Below, piece after piece: positions 6,901-11,670 of a DNA stretch of 12,595 bases. How positions within the stretch are numbered: position 1 is the stretch's first letter; every line of letters starts with the position of its first letter. The DNA is taken from positions 1 to 12,595 of the forward strand of contig JAMDBV010000052.1 of NCBI GenBank assembly GCA_023487965.1, in the 5' to 3' direction. Below the pieces are notes generated by a model. It did no database searches, was not told where the DNA came from, and was given only the letters and a program-made list of their open reading frames with translations. This DNA is from Patescibacteria group bacterium. Lineage in GTDB: Bacteria > Patescibacteriota > Minisyncoccia > Phycocordibacterales > PALSA-1337. The position numbers and the translations under genes are program-made.

Positions 6901-7323
6901 GCCGGAGAATGACGGTGAGATGGCGATAAGTCCCTCATTGTATTTTTCGATAATTTCGCGATCAATTCTCGGCTTATAATAAAATCCTTCAAGGTTTGAA
7001 TCAGTCACCAAGCGCATGAGATTTTTGTAGCCGATTTCATTCTGGGCCAGAAGGACGAGACGGGACCGACGATTGTCGATACCGGCATCTTTGTCCTTGC
7101 GTGTGCGCGAGGCCACATAAAAATCGACGCCGATGATCGGTTTGATCTCTTTCTTTTTGCACTCTTTGTAAAACTCGATGGCTCCGTAGAGATTGCCGTT
7201 GTCGGTTAACGCCAATGCGTTCATACCTTTTTCCTTAGCCGTATTTACTAGCATGTCGATCTTGGGTAGGGCATTCAGGAGAGAATAATGTGAATGCGTA
7301 TGAAGGTGAGTAAAACGGGACAT
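3886..7323 (-). CDS. dnaE: DNA polymerase III subunit alpha (replicative polymerase)
   Basis: The C-family catalytic subunit of the chromosomal replicase, 1145 residues from the start used here. A PHP domain opens the protein (HTHSH, 8-12). The polymerase core has PDIDMDY (Asp395, Asp397) and KFDFLGL (Asp553), the catalytic aspartates. A helix-hairpin-helix region follows, then the clamp-binding motif QDSLF (995-999) and an OB fold (about 1064-1142). The chain ends right after the OB fold, without the further C-terminal tau-binding domain of E. coli DnaE. The PHP metal site looks degenerate: TDN (40-42) and GVD (65-67), where active PHP domains have TDH and GxE. A low-complexity insertion at about 815-904 interrupts the conserved DVNxS...IRFGL region and carries the inverted repeat listed separately. 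ATG 7321-7323 is chosen because a TATACT hexamer lies six bases upstream; the frame continues to an ATG at 7392. Confidence 0.97.
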   Translation of the reverse strand: MSRFTHLHTHSHYSLLNALPKIDMLVNTAKEKGMNALALTDNGNLYGAIEFYKECKKKEIKPIIGVDFYVASRTRKDKDAGIDNRRSRLVLLAQNEIGYKNLMRLVTDSNLEGFYYKPRIDREIIEKYNEGLIAISPSFSGDIALSLKGRTQDRANEFADYYRDIFDDRFFIEITRHPEIDGHEANMKTLAGFAKKNHIPTVAGHDVYYLTPDDRQARDTLLLVNSHSDASDRISDDDESDFSFISSQRAEELFGDMPDALENTEKVADMCNLNIELGKWVFPDYKVESGRSYDDELRHLVFNGFARRNVPQSREMLSRAEYELGVIKTKGYAPYFLVVADLLRFARENGILSNIRGSVSGSLVTYLSGITNVNPIEFEIPFERFLNPDRPSAPDIDMDYADNRRDEVIEYARRKYGRDRVAQIGTFGTMMARGSVRDVARAMGFTFDVGDRIAKLIPMGSQGFPMTIEKAFEDVTELRELYASDADAKRIIDMAKKIEGCARHIGVHAAGVVMAPSDIVGFTPLQFDPKGEGKVITQYDMYSIEEAGLLKFDFLGLKNLTIISDAIDRIKKIDNVHLEIDKIPTDDKQTFEMLTRGETADLFQLNGDGMTRFLKDLRPSSINDINAMVALYRPGPIQFIPDYIARKHDPKLIKYLDPSLERILQKTYGILVYQDDLLIMAHDLAGYTWAEVDKFRKAVGKKIPEEMAKQKDHFIHGCVENSGWSEKKANQVWSWIEPFAAYAFNKAHSVSYGWVAYLTAYLKAHFPEIYLSAVLSSESGETEKVAETIAECKRLGIPVLAPDVNESFSQFTVVKDTDMIGEVPESAANASSEPSSEAGGTTPYFTMDSPPRKDGVGVSSVITPAPIVGSDDAFAADSDNSFPMPIMGSKDNAAADSNIRARPKHRIRFGLVTIKNFGQGISTAIIDERKRGGKYRSLADFLERVKDRNLNRKSLESLIKSGAMDCFGVDRGIMLANIELLLEYNKESSSKDQNQDSLFGLMSDHSTVPALSLAPAPNAELRDRLAWERELLGLYISGHPLDRYRSIIEKRDTDIKRTLEGMKDGESAILGIIINEVRLIQTKNNETMAFVTIADFSGEAEAVAFPRVYREFKSLIQVDQCLAVKVTVNTRNGEKSFILERMKAL
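4634..4734 (-). repeat. imperfect tandem repeat in the dnaE insertion (57-bp period, two copies)
   Basis: Two copies begin at 4634 and 4691 on the plus strand. Each opens with GAATCGGCCGC and ends near GAACCCAYGATCGG, while the core between has diverged. The 57-base offset is 19 codons. The protein therefore repeats PAPIVGSDDAFAADS and PMPIMGSKDNAAADS in frame. Confidence 0.8.
4691..4851. repeat. perfect 30-bp inverted repeat inside dnaE
   Basis: Bases 4691-4720 are the exact reverse complement of 4822-4851, with a 101-base centre. The left arm begins GAATCGGCCGCAAATGC; the right arm ends GCATTTGCGGCCGATTC. Both arms are translated in the dnaE frame, giving ESAANASSEP from one and GSDDAFAADS from the other. 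The arms lie in the low-complexity insertion, not in a conserved domain. The dnaE mRNA could form a long hairpin here. Confidence 0.92.
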
Positions 7324-7329
7324 GGTTAG

Positions 7330-7359
7330 AGTATAGGGTATTTGTTTCTGTAGTGCCAT
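7330..7359 (-). promoter_or_regulatory. promoter of dnaE
   Basis: TATACT (7330-7335) six bases before the ATG at 7323, with a -35 candidate ATGGCA (7354-7359) 18 bases further. There is no Shine-Dalgarno sequence, so the mRNA is predicted to be leaderless. Confidence 0.55.
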
Positions 7360-7401
7360 AGTCATAGAATGTAATGACGTGCTCATATCCACATATGGGG
7401 T

Positions 7402-7430
7402 TTGACAATATCGACAATATCTGAAATGAT
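7402..7430 (+). promoter_or_regulatory. promoter with tandem GACAATATC repeats
   Basis: A consensus -35 TTGACA (7402-7407), a 17-base spacer and AATGAT (7425-7430). Two back-to-back copies of GACAATATC (7404-7412, 7413-7421) cover the -35 and most of the spacer, as an operator might. The predicted start near 7437 is only about eight bases before the hairpin at 7445. Confidence 0.5.
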
Positions 7431-7444
7431 ATCAATACAAATCG

Positions 7445-7478
7445 CTCGCGCCACCTATGGTGTGTGCGAGTTTTGTTT
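7445..7478 (+). terminator. intrinsic terminator or attenuator upstream of the NYN gene
   Basis: CTCGCGC-CACC (7445-7455), loop TAT, GGTG-t-GTGCGAG (7459-7470), then TTTTGTTT. This is eleven pairs with one bulged T and one G-U. It lies 29 bases before the NYN start codon and after a TTGACA promoter. It either attenuates transcription into the NYN gene or ends a short RNA of about 45 bases. Confidence 0.7.
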
Positions 7479-7499
7479 ATGTGTCCATTTTGCTATTAT
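7471..7499 (+). promoter_or_regulatory. promoter of the NYN-domain gene
   Basis: Extended -10 TGcTATTAT (hexamer 7494-7499) with seven bases to the ATG at 7507. The -35 is weak, within TTTTGTTT (7471-7478), and is shared with the T-run of the preceding hairpin. A leaderless mRNA is predicted. Confidence 0.5.
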
Positions 7500-7506
7500 T
7501 CCGAGC

Positions 7507-8175
7507 ATGACGAATAAACGTATTGCTATATTTGTAGACGGTGGCAATTTGTACCACATTGCATTAAAGAAGATTGGTGTTACCGAGCTCGATTTTGACT
7601 TTGATAACTTTGTAGACTTTCTTGCCAATGGTAGGACCATTGAAAGAGAGTACAAGCGATATTATGTGGGAACCGTTCGCGAAAGAGATGGCGATCCTAG
7701 ATCGAAATATCTCATGTCCCGTCAGACGAAATTGTTCGCTTCTCTCAAAAAACATCAATGGAAACTGCGAACAAGTAAGCTGAAGGTTCGGACGGAAACT
7801 GTGGCGGTTGACGAGCGTATGGTTGAATACCAGAAGATACTTGACCTCGGAATAACAGAGATTTCCTATGAGCGCAGACGAGAGAAGGGTGTAGATGTTA
7901 TGATCGCTACCGACTTGATTGTAGGAGCGGTTGAGAATAGATACGATACTGCGCTAGTGATCAGTTCGGATGCGGATCTTCTGCCGGCAATACAATGGGT
8001 TCGCCAGAATGGGAAATTGCAGGTTGAATATGTAGGATTTTCCATCGATGATGAAAATATTCCGGGCAACAGTATAAGGCCACTATATTCAATGTTTTCA
8101 AACAGTGATTCGCAGAGAGTAATTACTGGAAATACATTGAGAATGTTCATAAATGACAATGCGAATAGTCGGTAA
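7507..8175 (+). CDS. NYN-domain (LabA/DUF88-like) predicted ribonuclease
   Basis: A 222-residue PIN-like nuclease of the NYN family, whose studied members act on RNA. The acidic metal-binding set is visible: FVDGGNLY (Asp11, Asn14), KGVDVMIATD (Asp130, Asp135) and VISSDADL (Asp155, Asp157). The middle (about 40-110) is rich in Lys and Arg, fitting nucleic-acid contact. The C-terminal 40 residues show no known domain. I chose ATG 7507 because the domain begins a few residues later and an extended -10 ends seven bases before it; the frame is open upstream to 7402 without useful content. Its 3' end overlaps rnhB by 23 bases, so the two are probably co-transcribed and translationally coupled. That pairs an RNA-acting nuclease with RNase HII. 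The actual substrate is unknown. Confidence 0.87.
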   Translation: MTNKRIAIFVDGGNLYHIALKKIGVTELDFDFDNFVDFLANGRTIEREYKRYYVGTVRERDGDPRSKYLMSRQTKLFASLKKHQWKLRTSKLKVRTETVAVDERMVEYQKILDLGITEISYERRREKGVDVMIATDLIVGAVENRYDTALVISSDADLLPAIQWVRQNGKLQVEYVGFSIDDENIPGNSIRPLYSMFSNSDSQRVITGNTLRMFINDNANSR

Positions 8176-8755
8176 TAAAACCCTGATAGGTATCGACGAA
8201 TCCGGCCGCGGGCCGATAGCGGGTCCGGTGGCAGTCGGGGTCTTTGTGGTATTCAATGAAAAATGGATGGTGAAATTCCGAGGAGTAAAGGAATCGAAAC
8301 AACTGAGCCGGAAAAGTAGGGAAGTGTGGTACGAGAAGATTCTGAAATTTAGGCAAGAAAATGTATGTGATTTTGCCGTGAATATGATGCCGGCCGAACA
8401 TATCGATAAATACGGCATATCGAAATGCGTTCAGAGGGGGATCGACCGCGGTTTGCGGCAACTTGCCAAAAGGGATTCGATTACAGCCGAATCGCGCATA
8501 TTACTGGACGGATTATTGCGTGCTCCGGAAAATTACAAATATCAAAAGACAATAATCGGCGGAGATCGCAAAGAAAAGGTGATCGCGCTCGCATCAATAT
8601 GCGCCAAAGTCGCGCGCGACAGATTCATGTTGAAAATGAATGATAGATTTCCACAATACGGCTTCGATAAACACAAAGGTTATGGGACAAAGGTCCATTA
8701 TGCCGCTATAGCAATTCACGGCCCATCGAAACTCCACCGCTTGACTTTTCTCTAG
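8153..8755 (+). CDS. rnhB: ribonuclease HII
   Basis: Cytoplasmic endonuclease that cuts the RNA strand of RNA-DNA hybrids and removes ribonucleotides left in DNA. The 200-residue product carries the family motifs: GIDESGRGPIAGPV (Asp15, Glu16), ESKQLS (near DSKxL), LLDG (Asp119), IIGGD (Asp137), ASICAKVARDR (147-157) and the C-terminal HKGYGT...H...GPSKLHRLTF. The four carboxylates of the DEDD site are all present. Length is normal. ATG 8153 and ATG 8159 are both possible; neither has a strong Shine-Dalgarno site. The start lies within the end of the NYN gene, which suggests coupling. The promoter of the next gene begins inside its last codons. Confidence 0.95.
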   Translation: MTMRIVGNKTLIGIDESGRGPIAGPVAVGVFVVFNEKWMVKFRGVKESKQLSRKSREVWYEKILKFRQENVCDFAVNMMPAEHIDKYGISKCVQRGIDRGLRQLAKRDSITAESRILLDGLLRAPENYKYQKTIIGGDRKEKVIALASICAKVARDRFMLKMNDRFPQYGFDKHKGYGTKVHYAAIAIHGPSKLHRLTFL

Positions 8756-8769
8756 GCATAATATATAAT
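8741..8769 (+). promoter_or_regulatory. strong promoter of the PKD surface protein
   Basis: TTGACT (8741-8746), a 17-base spacer and TATAAT (8764-8769). The hexamer ends nine bases before the ATG at 8779, so any leader would be only two or three bases. The -35 overlaps the last codons and stop of rnhB. Confidence 0.82.
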
Positions 8770-8778
8770 AGTGATGCT

Positions 8779-10083
8779 ATGACAAAATATTTTGCCAACA
8801 AATTCTGGGCCAAAAGTGCCGCAACTATCGGTGTTTTTGCCTTTATATTTGCTCTAATCCCAAGCATGGCGGGTGCGTATTACAATTACGGCTCTCACTA
8901 TGTTCCATTGCCTTTTAGCAATTCATACAATTATCCTACATATACGCCACAACCTGTGCCGGTGTATTATCCGACTTACTATCCATCACCGGTCTACTAT
9001 CCGACATATCCGGCTATCACCGTATCGTGTAGTCCGAATCGCACGTCTATAAATACGGGTGATTATGTTACATGGAGCGCATATGCTTCAGGTGGCAACG
9101 GATTGTATTCATATTCGTGGTCGGGAACGGATTCTCTTTATGGCAGTAATTCTTCGATTTCCAAGAATTATTACAGTTTGGGCATGAAGTATGCCAGTGT
9201 TACCGTATATTCGAATGGTCAATCGGTAACTCAAAACTGCGGCAATATCAATGTATATCAGCCGACATATTCCTATTCCAGTCCGGTATATTATTACAAT
9301 ACGCCCTACCAGAATCTCAGCGTATCGTGTATCGCAAATACGAATTACGCCAATACCAATTCACCGGTAACCTGGACAGCTTCGGCCAATGGCGGCAATG
9401 GCTACTATACCTATTCATGGTCGGGCAGTGACGGTCTATACGGCAACGGTCAATCGGTTTCGACGACATATAGTTCGATCGGAAATAAAATGGCGAGTGT
9501 GACCGTCAATTCCGCCGGTCAGACTGTTACGCAATCTTGCGGCAATACTATCGCTATAGGCAATACATACAATTATGCTCTCGCAAGCAATTCCGGTACC
9601 TTGGATGTGGGCTGTTATTCTGATCCTGCGAACATAAATACGAACCAGCCAGTTACCTGGAATGTCGAAGTCTCCGGCGGTTCCGAACCGTACAAATATT
9701 CATGGACTGGTTCTGACGGTCTTATAGGCACACAGGCTTCGATAATCAAATATTATTCCAAGGCCGGCGAGAAGAACGCCATAGTGACAGTTACTTCCGC
9801 GGATGGTAAAACCACTACGCGCGCGTGCAGCAATACGCTGGCGGTAGCGAATCCGAGTACTTACGCCAAGGCGAAGACAACTACGACGGTTGCGTCAAAC
9901 ACTACAAAAGCGTCAGTAAACACAGATACTAGTACTACAAATGCAAAGGCGGCCAGTGCCGAGAATTCCGCCGCCGCTCTCTTCTCGCTCGCCAATGTTC
10001 CGTGGGGTTGGGTTGCCATTCTTGTGATACTTGTACTATTCGCTACAGTCTTGTATCTGCTGTTCAATGCGAAAAAGATCTAG
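8779..10083 (+). CDS. secreted surface protein with three PKD-like repeats and a C-terminal membrane anchor
   Basis: A 434-residue extracytoplasmic protein. A signal peptide spans residues 1-33, with likely cleavage after SMAGA. A Tyr/Pro-rich stretch follows (about 34-78; PVYYPTYYPSPVYYPTYP). Three PKD-like Ig-fold repeats lie at about 80-160, 180-258 and 275-356, each with VTW, SxSWSGxDxL or close variants, and AxVTV. Each repeat has one cysteine pair (84/154, 184/254, 279/350), and these are the only six cysteines, suggesting one disulfide per repeat. A Thr/Ala/Ser linker (358-400) leads to one membrane helix (about 408-429) and a short tail ending AKKI. There is no LPxTG motif. The consensus promoter suggests high expression. 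A role in cell-surface structure or host attachment is inference. Confidence 0.88.
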   Translation: MTKYFANKFWAKSAATIGVFAFIFALIPSMAGAYYNYGSHYVPLPFSNSYNYPTYTPQPVPVYYPTYYPSPVYYPTYPAITVSCSPNRTSINTGDYVTWSAYASGGNGLYSYSWSGTDSLYGSNSSISKNYYSLGMKYASVTVYSNGQSVTQNCGNINVYQPTYSYSSPVYYYNTPYQNLSVSCIANTNYANTNSPVTWTASANGGNGYYTYSWSGSDGLYGNGQSVSTTYSSIGNKMASVTVNSAGQTVTQSCGNTIAIGNTYNYALASNSGTLDVGCYSDPANINTNQPVTWNVEVSGGSEPYKYSWTGSDGLIGTQASIIKYYSKAGEKNAIVTVTSADGKTTTRACSNTLAVANPSTYAKAKTTTTVASNTTKASVNTDTSTTNAKAASAENSAAALFSLANVPWGWVAILVILVLFATVLYLLFNAKKI

Positions 10084-10107
10084 CAATCGGAAGATGAACA
10101 TCATACG

Positions 10108-10140
10108 CCACGATCCTAGGCCTGCGGCTGGGGATCGTGG
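10108..10140 (+). other. hairpin after the PKD gene
   Basis: CCACGATCC (10108-10116) and GGATCGTGG (10132-10140) form a perfect nine-pair stem, with GCC/GGC able to pair inside the 15-base loop. No T-run follows, so it may be an mRNA 3' end or stability structure, not a classic terminator. Confidence 0.6.
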
Positions 10141-10191
10141 TATAATCGGAATGATACATTATTGTACGTGTTTACACGGGTATCTCACGTC

Positions 10192-10220
10192 TTGACTTAT
10201 TACTAACATCATGCTATAAA
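10192..10220 (+). promoter_or_regulatory. promoter of the two-gene cassette
   Basis: TTGACT (10192-10197), a 17-base spacer and extended -10 TGcTATAAA (hexamer 10215-10220). The hexamer is eight bases before the ATG at 10229, so the leader is at most one or two bases. Confidence 0.82.
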
Positions 10221-10228
10221 CATACAAG

Positions 10229-10657
10229 ATGCTTTTTTCAACTGAAAGCGGACCTGGTACGCTCACCGAACGGGTCGAAAGGTCAGAGCGTCGTAATCCA
10301 TACATAACCCTCTCAGAGTTGACGAAACTCTGTCAGGGTAATGAAACGCTCCAGGAATGCCTGGATGATTTGGTAACGGCGTCACTTCAATATGCCGAGT
10401 CGGTAATGAGGCTCGGTAGGATTGCGGCAGCTGGTAGCACATCGATCGATGACGGTTTACGGTATGAAGCCGAGGACCTTCGTGGTCGCGCGCATGACGC
10501 ATCGATCTCGTCGGTGAATATTTTGGGCCGGCAATTAAAGCTTGCTGGTTGCAACACTAACTGGCTTAAGGAAGTTGCGCAACAAGGAAGACCGGGCTAC
10601 ACTCGGTTTCTCTTACTTATAGCGTTCGAAACGGAACGGGAGGAAAACCATGGATAA
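10229..10657 (+). CDS. 142-residue hypothetical protein, first gene of a two-gene cassette
   Basis: I do not recognise a family. The product is soluble, with no signal peptide or membrane segment. It appears mostly helical: an N-terminal charged stretch (TERVERSERR), then amphipathic segments LSELTKLCQ, LQECLDDLVTASLQYAESVMRLGRI and YEAEDLRGRAHDASISSVNILGRQLKLAG. Two cysteines (35, 44) lie close together and a third at about 108. No catalytic motif is visible. The start is set by a consensus promoter ending eight bases before ATG 10229. The last eight bases overlap the start of the next gene, and the pair ends at a strong terminator, so the two make a self-contained unit. A toxin-antitoxin or regulatory pair is possible, but nothing in the sequence identifies one. 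Confidence 0.68.
   Translation: MLFSTESGPGTLTERVERSERRNPYITLSELTKLCQGNETLQECLDDLVTASLQYAESVMRLGRIAAAGSTSIDDGLRYEAEDLRGRAHDASISSVNILGRQLKLAGCNTNWLKEVAQQGRPGYTRFLLLIAFETEREENHG
10638..10643 (+). promoter_or_regulatory. strong Shine-Dalgarno site for the 56-residue gene
   Basis: GGGAGG six bases before the ATG at 10650, inside the end of the upstream cistron. It is the only clear Shine-Dalgarno sequence I found in the window, and it serves an internal cistron that cannot be leaderless. Confidence 0.8.
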
Positions 10658-10820
10658 TCAGACCAAGAAGTCCATATTACGCTACGCTGAAATAGCGTTT
10701 CGTCGTGCGCGTGGCGTGGCGACAAATGAGGAGGTTGAGGAGGCTAATGAACTTCGCGTAAAGCTCAAAATGTCCCACGACGAGATTATGAGCCTTGCGG
10801 CGCTCATCGCCTTACCCTGA
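10650..10820 (+). CDS. 56-residue hypothetical protein, second gene of the cassette
   Basis: A small soluble protein without a recognised family. It opens MDNQTKKSILRYAEIAFRR, a basic amphipathic helix. The middle NEEVEEANELRVKLKMS looks like a second, acidic-then-basic helix and DEIMSLAALIALP a third, hydrophobic one. A three-helix bundle or a partner-binding protein would fit. It overlaps the upstream gene by eight bases and has the strongest ribosome-binding site of the window, so coupled and efficient translation is likely. The stop codon lies seven bases before the terminator hairpin. The basic N-terminus could bind nucleic acid or the more acidic upstream product, which is speculation. 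Confidence 0.66.
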   Translation: MDNQTKKSILRYAEIAFRRARGVATNEEVEEANELRVKLKMSHDEIMSLAALIALP

Positions 10821-10827
10821 TCCAGTG

Positions 10828-10880
10828 ACGGCACCGTGATCACAGCCACATGCTGTGCTCGCGGTGCCGTTTCTTGTTAT
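10828..10880 (+). terminator. intrinsic terminator of the two-gene cassette
   Basis: A perfect nine-pair outer stem, ACGGCACCG (10828-10836) / CGGTGCCGT (10862-10870). Inside it is a six-pair stem CACAGC (10841-10846) / GCTGTG (10852-10857). The tail TTTCTTGTTAT follows. It also separates the cassette from the convergent Nudix gene. Confidence 0.85.
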
Positions 10881-11357
10881 TCAATCTGCGACTATTCCAA
10901 GCTCTGTGAAAAATTCGAGCATTACAGGTTCCATGCCGGGATTTTGTTGCCAATCTTCCTCCGATATTTGTTTATTCAAATATTTTAGGGTGCGATCGGC
11001 AAGGGGTAATATTTGCTCTTTTGTATACCAACCGCCACTTCTGGTCTCATCATTACTCAATTTGATCATTCCGGAAACATCGGCTTTGAATATTTTCCAC
11101 ATATGCCACGTACCACCTTCACGACGACATCCATTCTCCATACGACGTTCAAGAACTAATTCTAGGTGCTCGGCATTCAGGCCAACTTCTTCCGATAATT
11201 CACGTTTTGCGGCGATTTCAAATGTGGCATCTCCATCGACATGGCCGGCGGGAATGGCAAAGCCAAAAGGGAATTTCTTGCGCTCGATAAGTAATATTCT
11301 GTCGTCATTATAGACCAATATTCCTACACTCGTATGATCACATATCTTATTGCTCAT
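10881..11357 (-). CDS. Nudix hydrolase
   Basis: A 158-residue cytoplasmic pyrophosphohydrolase of nucleoside-diphosphate-linked compounds; the exact substrate cannot be read. The Nudix box runs from GHVDGD to RELSEEVGL (residues 38-60): Gly38, Arg52, Glu53, Glu56 and Glu57 fit the consensus GX5EX7REUXEEXGU, but the first glutamate is Ala44. The metal-binding REXXEE core is intact. The strand before it (TSVGILVYNDDRILLIERKK) and AIPAGH are typical. The C-terminus (MEPVMLEFFTELGI) shows no extra domain. The ATG at 11355-11357 is supported by an extended -10 (TGaTATACT) six bases upstream. The gene is divergent from the deoxyribosyltransferase-like pair and shares a symmetric promoter region with it. 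A role in salvage or nucleotide clean-up fits the neighbours, as inference. Confidence 0.9.
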   Translation of the reverse strand: MSNKICDHTSVGILVYNDDRILLIERKKFPFGFAIPAGHVDGDATFEIAAKRELSEEVGLNAEHLELVLERRMENGCRREGGTWHMWKIFKADVSGMIKLSNDETRSGGWYTKEQILPLADRTLKYLNKQISEEDWQQNPGMEPVMLEFFTELGIVAD

Positions 11358-11362
11358 AAATC

Positions 11363-11392
11363 TAGTATATCAGCGCGATGTGTAATATACTA
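11363..11392. promoter_or_regulatory. symmetric divergent promoters
   Basis: TAGTATA (11363-11369) and TATACTA (11386-11392) form an inverted repeat. Read outward, each gives a TATACT -10 exactly six bases before the ATG of its gene, at 11357 (minus) and 11398 (plus). Each -10 also lies 17 bases from the other, in the opposite promoter's -35 position. Confidence 0.6.
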
Positions 11393-11397
11393 CCGAC

Positions 11398-11670
11398 ATG
11401 AAAATATACGTATCTCACGATTATATACGTTCACATTACAAACACATTCTGGAAAGCGACGCTATTCTCATAGTTAATAATGAGAAACATGGTGTGAAAA
11501 ATTATATTGGTGGCAATGTGCTCATGGAAATGGGTATGGCATACGTAAACAACAAAAAGATATTTTTCCTCACTGAAATGCCGACCGAAGCGCCGTACCT
11601 CGATGAAATACATGCGATGCAACCGATATGTCTTCATGGCGACCTAATTAATATTTCAAAAAATATATGA
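11398..11670 (+). CDS. short nucleoside-2-deoxyribosyltransferase-like protein, lacking the N-terminal part
   Basis: A 90-residue protein matching the C-terminal half of the next gene's product. Shared landmarks are DAILIVNNEK, NYIGGNVLMEMGMAY, KKIFFL and HGDLINI. Glu44 in MEMGMAY sits where deoxyribosyltransferase-fold enzymes carry the catalytic glutamate; family assignment is by fold motif only. The N-terminal strand and helix that begin this fold (present as TKTVVICSSASFY in the neighbour) are missing. There is no room for them upstream, since the divergent Nudix gene starts 40 bases away. It still has a promoter with a TATACT six bases before the ATG. It ends in an ATGA overlap with the next gene. 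It is either a truncated duplicate or a partner subunit. Confidence 0.72.
   Translation: MKIYVSHDYIRSHYKHILESDAILIVNNEKHGVKNYIGGNVLMEMGMAYVNNKKIFFLTEMPTEAPYLDEIHAMQPICLHGDLINISKNI

Noticed and set aside
7402-7506. An upstream N-terminal extension of the NYN protein
   Set aside because: The frame is open, but it crosses a TTGACA promoter and an intrinsic terminator hairpin. The NYN domain starts right after the ATG at 7507, which has its own -10.
10141-10195. TATAAT followed by an ATG and a 14-codon frame after the PKD gene
   Set aside because: No -35 lies at 16-18 bases, because the position is occupied by the hairpin at 10108-10140. The frame is too short to judge.
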